Positions 18,393-26,541 of a DNA stretch of 52,719 nucleotides are shown piece after piece (the stretch's first letter is position 1; each line of letters starts with the position of its first letter). This DNA is from an uncultured Desulfovibrio sp. (GTDB taxonomy: Bacteria > Desulfobacterota > Desulfovibrionia > Desulfovibrionales > Desulfovibrionaceae): assembly GCA_913060505.1 (NCBI GenBank), contig CAJXRQ010000024.1, positions 1 to 52,719 on the forward strand, written 5' to 3'. A program made the translations under genes and the position numbers. A model generated the notes under the pieces. The model searched no databases, was not told the origin of the DNA, and saw nothing but the letters and a program-made list of their open reading frames with translations.

Positions 18393-18430
18393 AACAGCCC
18401 CGGTTGTTTCTTATACCAACCGGGGCTGTT
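18393..18430 (-). terminator. Strong intrinsic terminator of nifV
   Basis: AACAGCCCCGGTTG (18393-18406) pairs perfectly over 14 bases with CAACCGGGGCTGTT (18417-18430), with a 10-base loop. On the minus strand the stem is followed by GTTTCTTTTTGA, a T-rich tail. It lies 25 bases past the nifV stop. The rest of 18130-18454 is AT-rich upstream sequence of the chemoreceptor gene with no gene visible. Confidence 0.85.
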
Positions 18431-18454
18431 CTGTGCAAAAAAGATGGGCAAAGA

Positions 18455-19549
18455 TTATTCTTTATCTACAAGCTCAAGGACTTCATCACGCCTCAAGGGT
18501 CGTTTAAACACACCGGCCATATGACGGATGGTTTTGAGCAGGCCTGCAACCTCCTGCTTGTCCGTGGAATTTTCAGCTTCGGGTAAAATCTGGTTCAAGG
18601 CTGCCCGCCCCACCTTTTCGCCATATCCGAGTTTACGGTGGCCGCCTATCATCTCGGGTGGAAACGGCTCAAAAAGTGACGGATCATGAGCCATACCGTG
18701 GAGATGCAACCCACTTTCACAGGCAAAGATATCCGCCCCGGCAATGGCCTTGGTCCGTGGAATTTCAACACTGGATTCCCGTGCCACATGAGAACAAAGT
18801 TCAGGCAGACATTTTAGATTGTAGGAATTCTTTTTCTGTTTGAGCGTCATGTACGCAGCCACCTCTTCCAATGCAGCAATTCCGGAACGTTCACCAATGC
18901 CGAGAATGGAAACATCAGCATATTCGGCTCCGGATGCGAGCGCGGTAATCGTATTGGCCGTGGCCATTCCGAAGTCATCATGACAATGAATGGCCAAAGA
19001 AATATCCAGATTGCTTTTGAAGTGACGCACGAGGCTCGCGACTTCAGTCGGGTTGAGCACACCGACCGTATCCGGCAAACGGACGCGGAACGCCCCGGCA
19101 GATTCGGCATGAGCGGCGACTGTAACGGCAAATTCCCAATTGGCTCGGGAAACATCTTCAAGCCCCACTGAGGCATCCATGCCAAGCATACGCGCAAGCA
19201 TGACCGCATAGGTTATCCGTTCCAGCAGTTCTTGATGTTTCATTCCAAGTCGCATGGTCACATGCTGGTCGGAAACAGGAACTCCGATGTTGATTCGCTT
19301 GAAACCCAAATCCGCGGCCTGTTTGACGCATTGTTCCCGGCACGGACTCCAAACACTGAATACGGTCTTTGTTTTTCTTGCGTGGGCCTTTTTGGATGCC
19401 CGCTCAATTCCCTCCATGCCGATCCAGCCCAGTTCTATTTCCTCAATACCGAGCCGAAGCAATCCATTCACGATTTCCGTACGGGCTTCCGGCGAAAAAC
19501 TCACACCGTACAACTGTGCTCCCTCACGCAATGTCGTGTCTATCAACAT
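18455..19549 (-). CDS. nifV: Homocitrate synthase NifV
   Basis: The 364-residue protein belongs to the DRE-TIM metallolyase (isopropylmalate/homocitrate synthase) family: DTTLREGAQ at residues 4-12 (metal-binding Asp and catalytic Arg), the metal-binding pair in AIHCHDDFGMA near 193-203, and ILGIGERSGIAALEE near 225. It would condense acetyl-CoA and 2-oxoglutarate to homocitrate, the organic ligand of the nitrogenase FeMo cofactor. The length fits NifV rather than the longer LeuA, which carries a regulatory domain. It is divergent from nifH, with its own sigma54-type promoter at 19596-19611 and a shared activator site. The ATG at 19549 has AGGA 8 bases upstream. Other homocitrate or citramalate synthases share these motifs; the nif context decides. 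Confidence 0.85.
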   Translation of the reverse strand: MLIDTTLREGAQLYGVSFSPEARTEIVNGLLRLGIEEIELGWIGMEGIERASKKAHARKTKTVFSVWSPCREQCVKQAADLGFKRINIGVPVSDQHVTMRLGMKHQELLERITYAVMLARMLGMDASVGLEDVSRANWEFAVTVAAHAESAGAFRVRLPDTVGVLNPTEVASLVRHFKSNLDISLAIHCHDDFGMATANTITALASGAEYADVSILGIGERSGIAALEEVAAYMTLKQKKNSYNLKCLPELCSHVARESSVEIPRTKAIAGADIFACESGLHLHGMAHDPSLFEPFPPEMIGGHRKLGYGEKVGRAALNQILPEAENSTDKQEVAGLLKTIRHMAGVFKRPLRRDEVLELVDKE

Positions 19550-19595
19550 GGCCGATTCCTTTTCCGTTGTCGTTCATAATCATGATATGTGCGAA

Positions 19596-19611
19596 AGCAT
19601 AAAAAGTGCCA
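19596..19611 (-). promoter_or_regulatory. Sigma54 promoter of nifV
   Basis: The minus strand reads TGGCAC-TTTTT-ATGCT, with GG at 19610-19609 and GC at 19598-19597 in correct spacing; only the first T of TTGC differs from consensus. The predicted start near 19585 leaves a leader of about 36 bases before the nifV ATG. Confidence 0.7.
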
Positions 19612-19688
19612 TTCAATCCCTTCTTTCCCAATACCCTGCAATCACTATGCATCCGTTTCCATCCGAACAGAAAAAAAACGCATACCAA

Positions 19689-19704
19689 TGTGTCGCAAAC
19701 GACA
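19689..19704. promoter_or_regulatory. NifA upstream activator site (TGT-N10-ACA)
   Basis: TGT at 19689-19691, ten bases, then ACA at 19702-19704 match the NifA enhancer consensus; the inner TGTCG-CAAA-CGACA is a perfect palindrome. It is the only such site I find between nifV and nifH and lies about 110 bases from the predicted nifV start and about 145 from that of nifH, so one site could serve both. Confidence 0.75.
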
Positions 19705-19816
19705 AAATTGTAGATTCCACATTGTAGACTGCACGTATTTGGCAACTCAAACGCCACGACAGAAATTACTGCATATAATCAATAAATACAGGCTATTATT
19801 CCATATCGCAACGTTT

Positions 19817-19831
19817 TGGCACGAGGGTTGC
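19817..19831 (+). promoter_or_regulatory. Sigma54 promoter of the nifH operon
   Basis: TGGCACG-AGGG-TTGC is an exact match to the sigma54 consensus, with GG at 19818-19819 and GC at 19830-19831. The predicted start near 19842 leaves a leader of about 34 bases containing GGAGGG just before the nifH ATG at 19876. Confidence 0.9.
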
Positions 19832-19836
19832 CCTAA

Positions 19837-20703
<867 letters not shown>

Positions 20704-20733
20704 GGACTAAGCTAAAAAAGGGAGAAAAGCACG

Positions 20734-21087
20734 ATGATCATGGTCAGAGCAATTGTCAGGCCCGAAAAAGCGGATCAGGTTCTCGCCGCCCTCATGGACG
20801 CCGGGTTCCCGGCCGTAACCAAGTATTCAGTGGCTGGCCGGGGTAAACAGCGCGGCATCAAAATAGGCGAGGTGACCTACGACGAAATCCCCAAAACCAT
20901 GCTCATGAGCGTGGTTCCGGCAACGGACAAGGACTTCGTGATTTCCACCATCATGGATGCCGCCCGTTCCGGTACCAAGGGTGCCTTCGGCGACGGCAAG
21001 ATCTTCGTCAGCGATGTCGGCGATGTCTACACCATCAGTTCGGGGGTGAAGGAGCCTGCCGAAGAAGCCATGGAGAGCGCGACATGA
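20734..21087 (+). CDS. nifI1: PII-like nitrogenase regulator NifI1
   Basis: The 117-residue protein of the GlnB fold starts IMVRAIVRPEKADQVLAALMDAGFPAVTKYSVAGRGKQRGIKIG and has the ATP-binding B-loop TKGAFGDGKIFVSDVGDVYTI. The position between nifH and nifD is the hallmark of NifI1. NifI1 and NifI2 form a complex that inhibits the MoFe protein when 2-oxoglutarate is low, as after ammonium addition (established in methanogens). A GGGAG ribosome site precedes the ATG, and an alternative ATG lies two codons in. It overlaps nifI2 by four bases (ATGA). Confidence 0.95.
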   Translation: MIMVRAIVRPEKADQVLAALMDAGFPAVTKYSVAGRGKQRGIKIGEVTYDEIPKTMLMSVVPATDKDFVISTIMDAARSGTKGAFGDGKIFVSDVGDVYTISSGVKEPAEEAMESAT

Positions 21088-21458
21088 AGGAAGTGATCGC
21101 GGTTGTCCGCATGAACATGATGAACCGCACCAAAAAGGCGCTGACCGAAGCCGGTGTGGATGCCTTCTTCGCCCATGAGGCGCAGGGACGCGGCAAGGGA
21201 TTCGTCAACTCGAAGGTTCTGGAAGGGGCCGAAGACGGCTTCGAGGAAGCTGCGGCACTGCTCGGCGAAAAGGGAAAATTGTATCCCAAACGAATGGTGA
21301 CCGTAGTTGTGCCCGACGAGGATGTCGAGGATGTCGTCCAGGCAATCATTGAAACGAACCAGACCGGCAAGCCCGGTGACGGAAAGGTCTTTGTCCTGCC
21401 CATGGCAGACGCTGTTCGCGTCCGCACGGGCGAGGCCGGAGCCAAGTCCATTCTCTAA
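21084..21458 (+). CDS. nifI2: PII-like nitrogenase regulator NifI2
   Basis: The 124-residue GlnB-fold protein (MKEVIAVVRMNMMNRTKKALTEAGVDAFFAHEAQGRGKG ... the longer T-loop ending LYPKRMVTVVVPDEDVEDVVQAIIETNQTGKPGDGKVFVLP) is the second of the NifI pair. NifI2 carries the T-loop thought to contact NifDK. It overlaps nifI1 by four bases and is followed 14 bases later by nifD, with GGAGG just before nifD. The genes around it fix the identity. Confidence 0.95.
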   Translation: MKEVIAVVRMNMMNRTKKALTEAGVDAFFAHEAQGRGKGFVNSKVLEGAEDGFEEAAALLGEKGKLYPKRMVTVVVPDEDVEDVVQAIIETNQTGKPGDGKVFVLPMADAVRVRTGEAGAKSIL

Positions 21459-21472
21459 CCGGGAGGGAAAAA

Positions 21473-23113
21473 ATGGCAACGACCAAAAAGAAAATGGTGC
21501 AGTGGACGCCCACAGACATCAAGGAAGAACTTCTCAAGAAGTATCCGCCCAAGGTGGCCCGCAAGCGCGCCAAGCAGATCCTCATCAATGAGGCCAACGA
21601 CAACGAAGCTCCCGAAATCGTGGCGAACGTCCGCACGGTACCCGGCATCATCACCATGCGCGGGTGTACCTACGCAGGTTGCAAGGGCGTTATCCTCGGG
21701 CCGACCCGCGACCTTGTGAACATAACGCACGGGCCCATCGGCTGCGGTTTTTACTCATGGCTTACGCGCCGTAACCAGACCGACGCCTCAGCCGAAGGCG
21801 CGGAAAACTACATGAACTACTGCTTCTCCACGGATATGCATGACGAAGACATCATCTTCGGAGGAGAAAAGAAGCTGGAAAAGGCCATACAGGAAGCCTA
21901 CGACACCTTCCATCCCAAATCCATCGCCATCTTCGCAACCTGCCCGGTGGGCCTGATCGGTGACGACATCCATGCCGTGGCCACAAAAATGCGCGAAAAA
22001 TTTGGCGACTGCAACGTCTTCGCATTCAGCTGTGAAGGATACAAGGGCGTTTCCCAGTCCGCCGGACATCACATCGCCAATAACCAGATATTCAAGCATG
22101 TGGTCGGTGAAAACGATGAAGAAAAGGCCGGCGAATACAAAATCAACCTGCTGGGCGAATACAACATCGGCGGTGATGGTTTCGAGATAGATCGCGTCCT
22201 GAAAAAATGCGGCATCACCAATATCGCCACGTTCTCGGGCAACTCCACATACGACCAGTTTGCCTCGGCGCACAAGGCCGACCTGAACTGTGTCATGTGC
22301 CACCGTTCCATCAACTACGTGGCGGATATGCTGGAAACAAAATTCGGCATCCCATGGATCAAGGTCAACTTCATCGGAGCAAAGGCCACGGCAAAGTCCT
22401 TGCGCAAAATAGCCCAGTACTTCGGTGAGAAGAAACTCATCGACCAGGTCGAGGCCGTGATCGCCGAGGAAATGCCCAGTGTGGAAGCCGTACGCGACGA
22501 TGTTCTGCCGCGCACGGATGGCAAGACCGCCATGCTCTTTGTGGGCGGCTCAAGGGCACACCATTATCAGGAACTGTTTGCCGAGATCGGCATGAGTACA
22601 CTCTCTGCCGGATACGAATTTGCGCACCGCGACGATTACGAAGGCCGGCAGGTTATTCCCAACCTCAAAGTGGACGCGGACAGCCGCAACATCGAAGAGC
22701 TGGAAATCGAGGCCGATCCCGAACGCTACAATCCGCGCAAACCGGAAGCGGAACTGGGCAAGCTTGAAGAAGCTGGATTCAAATTCAAGCACTATGACGG
22801 ACTGGTCACTGACATGGACAAGGGAACCATCATCATTGACGACCTGAACCAATACGAAGCCGAAAAGCTGGTGGAAATCCTCAAGCCGGACATCTTCTGC
22901 GCAGGCATCAAGGAAAAATTCTCCATACAGAAGTTGGGCGTGCCCATGAAGCAGCTGCACAGTTACGATTCCGGCGGTCCGTATGCAGGATTCCGGGGTG
23001 CAAAGAACTTCTACAAGGAAATCGACCGCCTCGTGAACAGCAAAATCTGGGGCTACATGAAAGCGCCGTGGCAGGAGAACCCCGAACTCTCGGCAACGTA
23101 CGTCTGGGAATGA
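21473..23113 (+). CDS. nifD: Nitrogenase MoFe protein alpha chain NifD
   Basis: The product has 546 residues. P-cluster cysteines are Cys65 (RGCTYAG), Cys91 (GPIGCGFYSW) and Cys157 (FATCPVGLIGDD). FeMo-cofactor ligands are Cys276 (LNCVMCHRSINY) and His496 (QLHSYDSGGPYAGFRG). Gln195 and His199 in GVSQSAGHH are the residues near the homocitrate and substrate face, and their presence marks a molybdenum rather than vanadium or iron-only enzyme; there is also no anfG/vnfG gene. Compared with Azotobacter NifD there is an insertion of roughly 50 residues between about 380 and 440 (DDYEGRQVIPNLKVDADSRNIEELEIEADPERYNPR), as in Clostridium pasteurianum. It pairs with NifK, encoded 33 bases downstream. 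Confidence 0.98.
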   Translation: MATTKKKMVQWTPTDIKEELLKKYPPKVARKRAKQILINEANDNEAPEIVANVRTVPGIITMRGCTYAGCKGVILGPTRDLVNITHGPIGCGFYSWLTRRNQTDASAEGAENYMNYCFSTDMHDEDIIFGGEKKLEKAIQEAYDTFHPKSIAIFATCPVGLIGDDIHAVATKMREKFGDCNVFAFSCEGYKGVSQSAGHHIANNQIFKHVVGENDEEKAGEYKINLLGEYNIGGDGFEIDRVLKKCGITNIATFSGNSTYDQFASAHKADLNCVMCHRSINYVADMLETKFGIPWIKVNFIGAKATAKSLRKIAQYFGEKKLIDQVEAVIAEEMPSVEAVRDDVLPRTDGKTAMLFVGGSRAHHYQELFAEIGMSTLSAGYEFAHRDDYEGRQVIPNLKVDADSRNIEELEIEADPERYNPRKPEAELGKLEEAGFKFKHYDGLVTDMDKGTIIIDDLNQYEAEKLVEILKPDIFCAGIKEKFSIQKLGVPMKQLHSYDSGGPYAGFRGAKNFYKEIDRLVNSKIWGYMKAPWQENPELSATYVWE

Positions 23114-23146
23114 CGGATTACCAAAGCCTGAAAAAAGGATGACGAA

Positions 23147-24520
23147 ATGTTACTGAGACATACTCCGAAAGAGATAACAGAGCGTGACGCGCTGGTCATA
23201 AATCCGGCCAAGACATGCCAGCCCATTGGGGCCATGTACGCAGCACTGGGTATCCACGGTTGCCTGCCGCACAGCCATGGATCGCAAGGGTGTTGCGCCT
23301 ATCATCGCAGCACACTGACGCGCCACTACAAGGAGCCCATTTCCGCAGCTACCAGTTCCTTCACCGAAGGGGCCTCGGTCTTCGGTGGGCAGGCAAACCT
23401 CATACAGGCCATCAACAACATCTTCTCGGTCTACGAACCGGAAGTAATCGCCGTACATACGACCTGTCTTTCCGAAACCATCGGTGACGACCTGAAACAG
23501 ATCACCATAAAAGCCACCAAGGACGGAAAAATCCCTGAGGGCAAGCATGTGATCGGCGCATCGACTCCAAGTTACGTCGGTTCCCACGTCACCGGCTTCT
23601 CCAACATGGTCAAATCCATGGCCATGCAGGCCGAGAAAACCGGCACCAAGAACGGCAAGGTCAATGTAATTCCCGGTTGGGTGGAACCGTCGGACATGGA
23701 AGAAATCAAACGGCTGGCAGCTCTTGTCGGCGTGGACATCACGCTCTTCCCGGACACTTCCGGCGTACTCAACGGACCGCTTTCCGGCGAATACCATATG
23801 TTCCCCGAAGGGGGGACCACCATGACCGAGCTGAAATCTACCGGCGACGCAGTGGGCACGCTGGCCCTCGGCGAATGGTGTTCCGCTGACGCGGCACGCT
23901 GGCTGGATTCAACCCACAAAGTGCCCTGCAAGGTATTGGACATGCCCTTTGGCCTTTCGGCAACGGACAGGTTCATTGACGCGCTGCGCATTGCGGCCGG
24001 CGTGACCGTTCCTGATGAGGTTGCCCACGAACGCGGCCAGCTCGTGGACATGATGTCGGACATGCACCAGTACTTCTACAACAAGAAAGTCGCGCTGGTA
24101 GGCGACCCGGATCAACTCATCGCCATGACCGAATTCCTGGTGTCCATCGACATGTGCCCGGTGCACATCGTTACGGGTACGCCCGGCAAGAAGTTCGAAA
24201 AGCGTATCAGGGAGCTGACCGCGGACATGCCGTTCGAGGTAAATGTGAAAGCTGCGGGAGACATGTTCCTGCTGCACCAGTGGATCAAGAACGATCCCGT
24301 GGATCTGATCATCGGCAACACCTACTGCAAGTACATCGCCAGGGACGAGGACATTCCCTTTGTACGCTGGGGCTTCCCCATTCTGGACAGAGTCGGCCAC
24401 CAGTATTTCCCCACCGTGGGATACAAGGGCGGCCTCCGGCTTCTGGAAAAAATCCTCATGGCTCTGCTCGACCGCAAGGACCGTGACGATCCTGAAGAAA
24501 CATTCGAACTGGTGCTTTAA
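23147..24520 (+). CDS. nifK: Nitrogenase MoFe protein beta chain NifK
   Basis: The product has 457 residues. P-cluster cysteines are Cys24 (AKTCQPIGAMYAALG), Cys49 (HGSQGCCAYHR) and Cys107 (HTTCLSETIGDD). It lacks the roughly 50-residue N-terminal extension of Azotobacter NifK, matching the clade in which NifD instead carries an internal insertion. The C-terminal half has VGDPDQLIAMTEFLVSIDMCPVHIVTGTPGKKFEKRI and PFVRWGFPILDRVGHQYFPTVGYKGGLRLLEKI. It forms the heterotetramer with NifD. It is followed after 33 bases by the NifB-like gene rather than by nifE directly. Confidence 0.98.
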   Translation: MLLRHTPKEITERDALVINPAKTCQPIGAMYAALGIHGCLPHSHGSQGCCAYHRSTLTRHYKEPISAATSSFTEGASVFGGQANLIQAINNIFSVYEPEVIAVHTTCLSETIGDDLKQITIKATKDGKIPEGKHVIGASTPSYVGSHVTGFSNMVKSMAMQAEKTGTKNGKVNVIPGWVEPSDMEEIKRLAALVGVDITLFPDTSGVLNGPLSGEYHMFPEGGTTMTELKSTGDAVGTLALGEWCSADAARWLDSTHKVPCKVLDMPFGLSATDRFIDALRIAAGVTVPDEVAHERGQLVDMMSDMHQYFYNKKVALVGDPDQLIAMTEFLVSIDMCPVHIVTGTPGKKFEKRIRELTADMPFEVNVKAAGDMFLLHQWIKNDPVDLIIGNTYCKYIARDEDIPFVRWGFPILDRVGHQYFPTVGYKGGLRLLEKILMALLDRKDRDDPEETFELVL

Positions 24521-24553
24521 TCCGATCAACCCACGCCACAGGCAGGTGCAGTC

Positions 24554-25732
24554 ATGACCAAATCCGCAAGTTCCGTTGAAAATCATCCGTGCTTCGCCCC
24601 GAACGCACGCAGCAGCATTGGAAGGCTGCATCTGCCCGTGGCTCCGAAAACGACCACCAGACTCATGTCAGGGGCGTCCGACATGCCCAAAAAAGTACTC
24701 GCTCCCGAGGAGGCGCTCGCCTATCTCGACCACGTACTGGCTCAGGGAACTCACGTGGGCATCGTCGGCGTGACAGGGCCTGGCGAACCACTGGCAGTGC
24801 CGGAAGCCACCCTGAAAACATTGCAGGAGGTTCGCAAGGCCCACCCCGATATGCCGCTGACCGTGTCCACCAACGGCCTTGGGGCGGCAGAATGTAGCAA
24901 GGATCTCGCAAAGCTCGGCCTTTCCCATGTAACGGTGGAAGTCCATGCCGTGGCCCCGGAAATAGCCGAAAAAATATATGCATGGATTCGGCCCGGAACG
25001 CATACCCTGCCAAAGCAGGAAGCTGCACATCTGCTGCTCAATGCACAGGCCGAGGCCATAACGGTACTCAAAAAGGCTGGGCTGACCGTCAAGGTCAACA
25101 CCACGATTTTTCCGGGCATCAATGACGAACACGTAGAAGAAATCGCTCGATCCGTAGCGGCCCTCGGCGCGGACATCATGTCCGTGACGCCCGTGGTATC
25201 CAATCCCGATGACTCCATATCGGCCCCCAGCAAGGAACTCATGAAAAAACTGGCGCGGATTGCCGCCAAACACATGGCACTGATGCCTGAATGGGGGAAC
25301 TGCGGAAAGGATCTTGTGGGCAGCAATGTTCCCGAATCCAAATGTGAAGACGCCTTCACTTCGGCGGCCACGCTGCCACGCCCCACTCCCGAACGCCCGA
25401 ACGTTGCGGTTGCCAGCGTCGGGGGCATGGAAGTGGACATCCATCTCGGCCATGCCGCCTGCTTTCTGGTCTATGGGCCTCGTGAAGACGGACTTCCGGT
25501 CCTGTTGGAAACACGGGCAGCACCGGAGTCCGGTCATGGAGACGATCGATGGAATGAACTGGCCGAAATCCTCGGGGACTGTTTTGCGGTGCTCGTCACC
25601 AGTGCAGGAGAACGCCCCCGACAGGTACTCGGCAATTCCGGGCTACGGGTTCTGATCACGGACTGCGATGTAGCCGGAGTCGTGGATAATCTTTTTGGTG
25701 GGAAGAAGCCCGGATGCGGACGGCAGTCCTAA
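24554..25732 (+). CDS. NifB-like protein lacking the radical-SAM cysteines (NifB paralogue with NifX-type C-terminal domain)
   Basis: The 392-residue protein is collinear with the true NifB at 29270-30538. Retained are HPCF (His11, Cys13), GRLHLPVAPK, the SAM-contact motif GPGEP at 75-79, STNGL, VNTTIFPGINDEHV, and a NifX/NafY-type C-terminal domain from about 280 (NVAVASVGGMEVDIHLGHA). The CxxxCxxC cluster motif is gone: residues 33-40 read TTTRLMSG, and the segment up to GPGEP is about ten residues shorter. The later CKRC pair is reduced to a single Cys250 (WGNC). It cannot bind a normal radical-SAM 4Fe-4S cluster, so it is probably not a NifB-co synthase; a carrier, scaffold or NifB-partner role is inferred. 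The frame is intact, AGGTG precedes the ATG, and it sits between nifK and the ferredoxin gene. Confidence 0.85.
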   Translation: MTKSASSVENHPCFAPNARSSIGRLHLPVAPKTTTRLMSGASDMPKKVLAPEEALAYLDHVLAQGTHVGIVGVTGPGEPLAVPEATLKTLQEVRKAHPDMPLTVSTNGLGAAECSKDLAKLGLSHVTVEVHAVAPEIAEKIYAWIRPGTHTLPKQEAAHLLLNAQAEAITVLKKAGLTVKVNTTIFPGINDEHVEEIARSVAALGADIMSVTPVVSNPDDSISAPSKELMKKLARIAAKHMALMPEWGNCGKDLVGSNVPESKCEDAFTSAATLPRPTPERPNVAVASVGGMEVDIHLGHAACFLVYGPREDGLPVLLETRAAPESGHGDDRWNELAEILGDCFAVLVTSAGERPRQVLGNSGLRVLITDCDVAGVVDNLFGGKKPGCGRQS

Positions 25733-25759
25733 AAAAATCAACACACAAAGGAGAATACA

Positions 25760-26062
25760 ATGGCCACACCGGAACGACAGATACTTGTTTGCCAGAGTTT
25801 TCGCGTCAACGGCGACCCCAAAGGCATCTGCCACAAGCAGACCAACGGATTCCTCCAGTACATCGAGGAGGAAATCCTTGACCGGGGACTCGACATGCAG
25901 GTGGTCGCAACCGGCTGTCTCAAGATGTGTGAGCAGGGACCGGTTATGGTGGTCCAACCCGAAAACTGGTGGTTCAAGGGCGTGGATAGCGAAGACGCCA
26001 TCGATACGATTCTCGACGGCATCGAAGACGGCGAACCTGCTACCGACTACCTGATTTCCTGA
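25760..26062 (+). CDS. Thioredoxin-like [2Fe-2S] ferredoxin of the nif operon
   Basis: The 100-residue protein has cysteines at 11, 24, 53 and 57 (VCQSFRVNGDPKGIC and GCLKMCEQGP), the ligand pattern of thioredoxin-like 2Fe-2S ferredoxins. It resembles the Clostridium pasteurianum 2Fe ferredoxin, which is known to interact specifically with the MoFe protein, including the tail region VVVQPENWWFKGV. It probably serves nitrogenase or cofactor assembly, as an electron carrier or protective partner; which of these is not visible. It lies 27 bases after the NifB-like gene with GGAG upstream, and is followed 8 bases later by the acetyltransferase gene. Confidence 0.92.
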   Translation: MATPERQILVCQSFRVNGDPKGICHKQTNGFLQYIEEEILDRGLDMQVVATGCLKMCEQGPVMVVQPENWWFKGVDSEDAIDTILDGIEDGEPATDYLIS

Positions 26063-26070
26063 GGACCAAA

Positions 26071-26541
26071 ATGCCGGGAGCCATCACCATCAGGACCGCA
26101 CGGCACGAAGATATGCCGGAAATGAGCGAACTGCTGCGCATACTCTTTTCCATTGAAAATGACTTCAGCATTGATCCAGAAAAGCAACGGCGCGGCCTGG
26201 AAGCGATGCTTGACGGCAAGTCCCGCACGGTATTCGTGGCCCAGATTGAGACTCGCGTGGTGGGAATGTGCTCGGGGCAGCTCAACATTTCCACAGCAGA
26301 AGGCGCTCCGTCCGTACTTATTGAAGATGTGGTGGTGCTGGAAGATTGGCGAGGCAAAGGCATTGGAAAAGAACTCATACATGCGGTGCGGCAATGGGCC
26401 GAACAAAACGGTGCAACGCGCATGCAGCTTCTGGCGGACAGGAACAACAGCTCGGCATTGAAATTTTACAGCCGTATGGGCTGGGAGCGGACCAACATGG
26501 TCTGCCTCGCACAGCGCATACTTCCGGAGGAACGGATATGA
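26071..26541 (+). CDS. GNAT-family N-acetyltransferase inside the nif operon
   Basis: The 156-residue single GNAT domain starts ITIRTARHEDMPEMSELLRILF, has acetyl-CoA-binding motif A at VLEDWRGKGIGKELIHAVRQWA (the RGKGIG pyrophosphate loop) and motif B at DRNNSSALKFYSRMGWERT. It sits between the ferredoxin and nifE and overlaps the nifE start by four bases (ATGA), so it is translationally coupled and clearly part of the operon. The substrate is unknown; modification of a Nif protein or of a small molecule needed for cofactor assembly are both possible. It is not one of the standard nif genes. Confidence 0.9.
   Translation: MPGAITIRTARHEDMPEMSELLRILFSIENDFSIDPEKQRRGLEAMLDGKSRTVFVAQIETRVVGMCSGQLNISTAEGAPSVLIEDVVVLEDWRGKGIGKELIHAVRQWAEQNGATRMQLLADRNNSSALKFYSRMGWERTNMVCLAQRILPEERI

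Noticed and set aside
24554..25732. The cysteine-free NifB paralogue as a simple frameshift artefact
   Set aside because: The altered segment is in frame on both sides, shorter by about ten residues and also altered at the second cluster site, which a single base error cannot produce.
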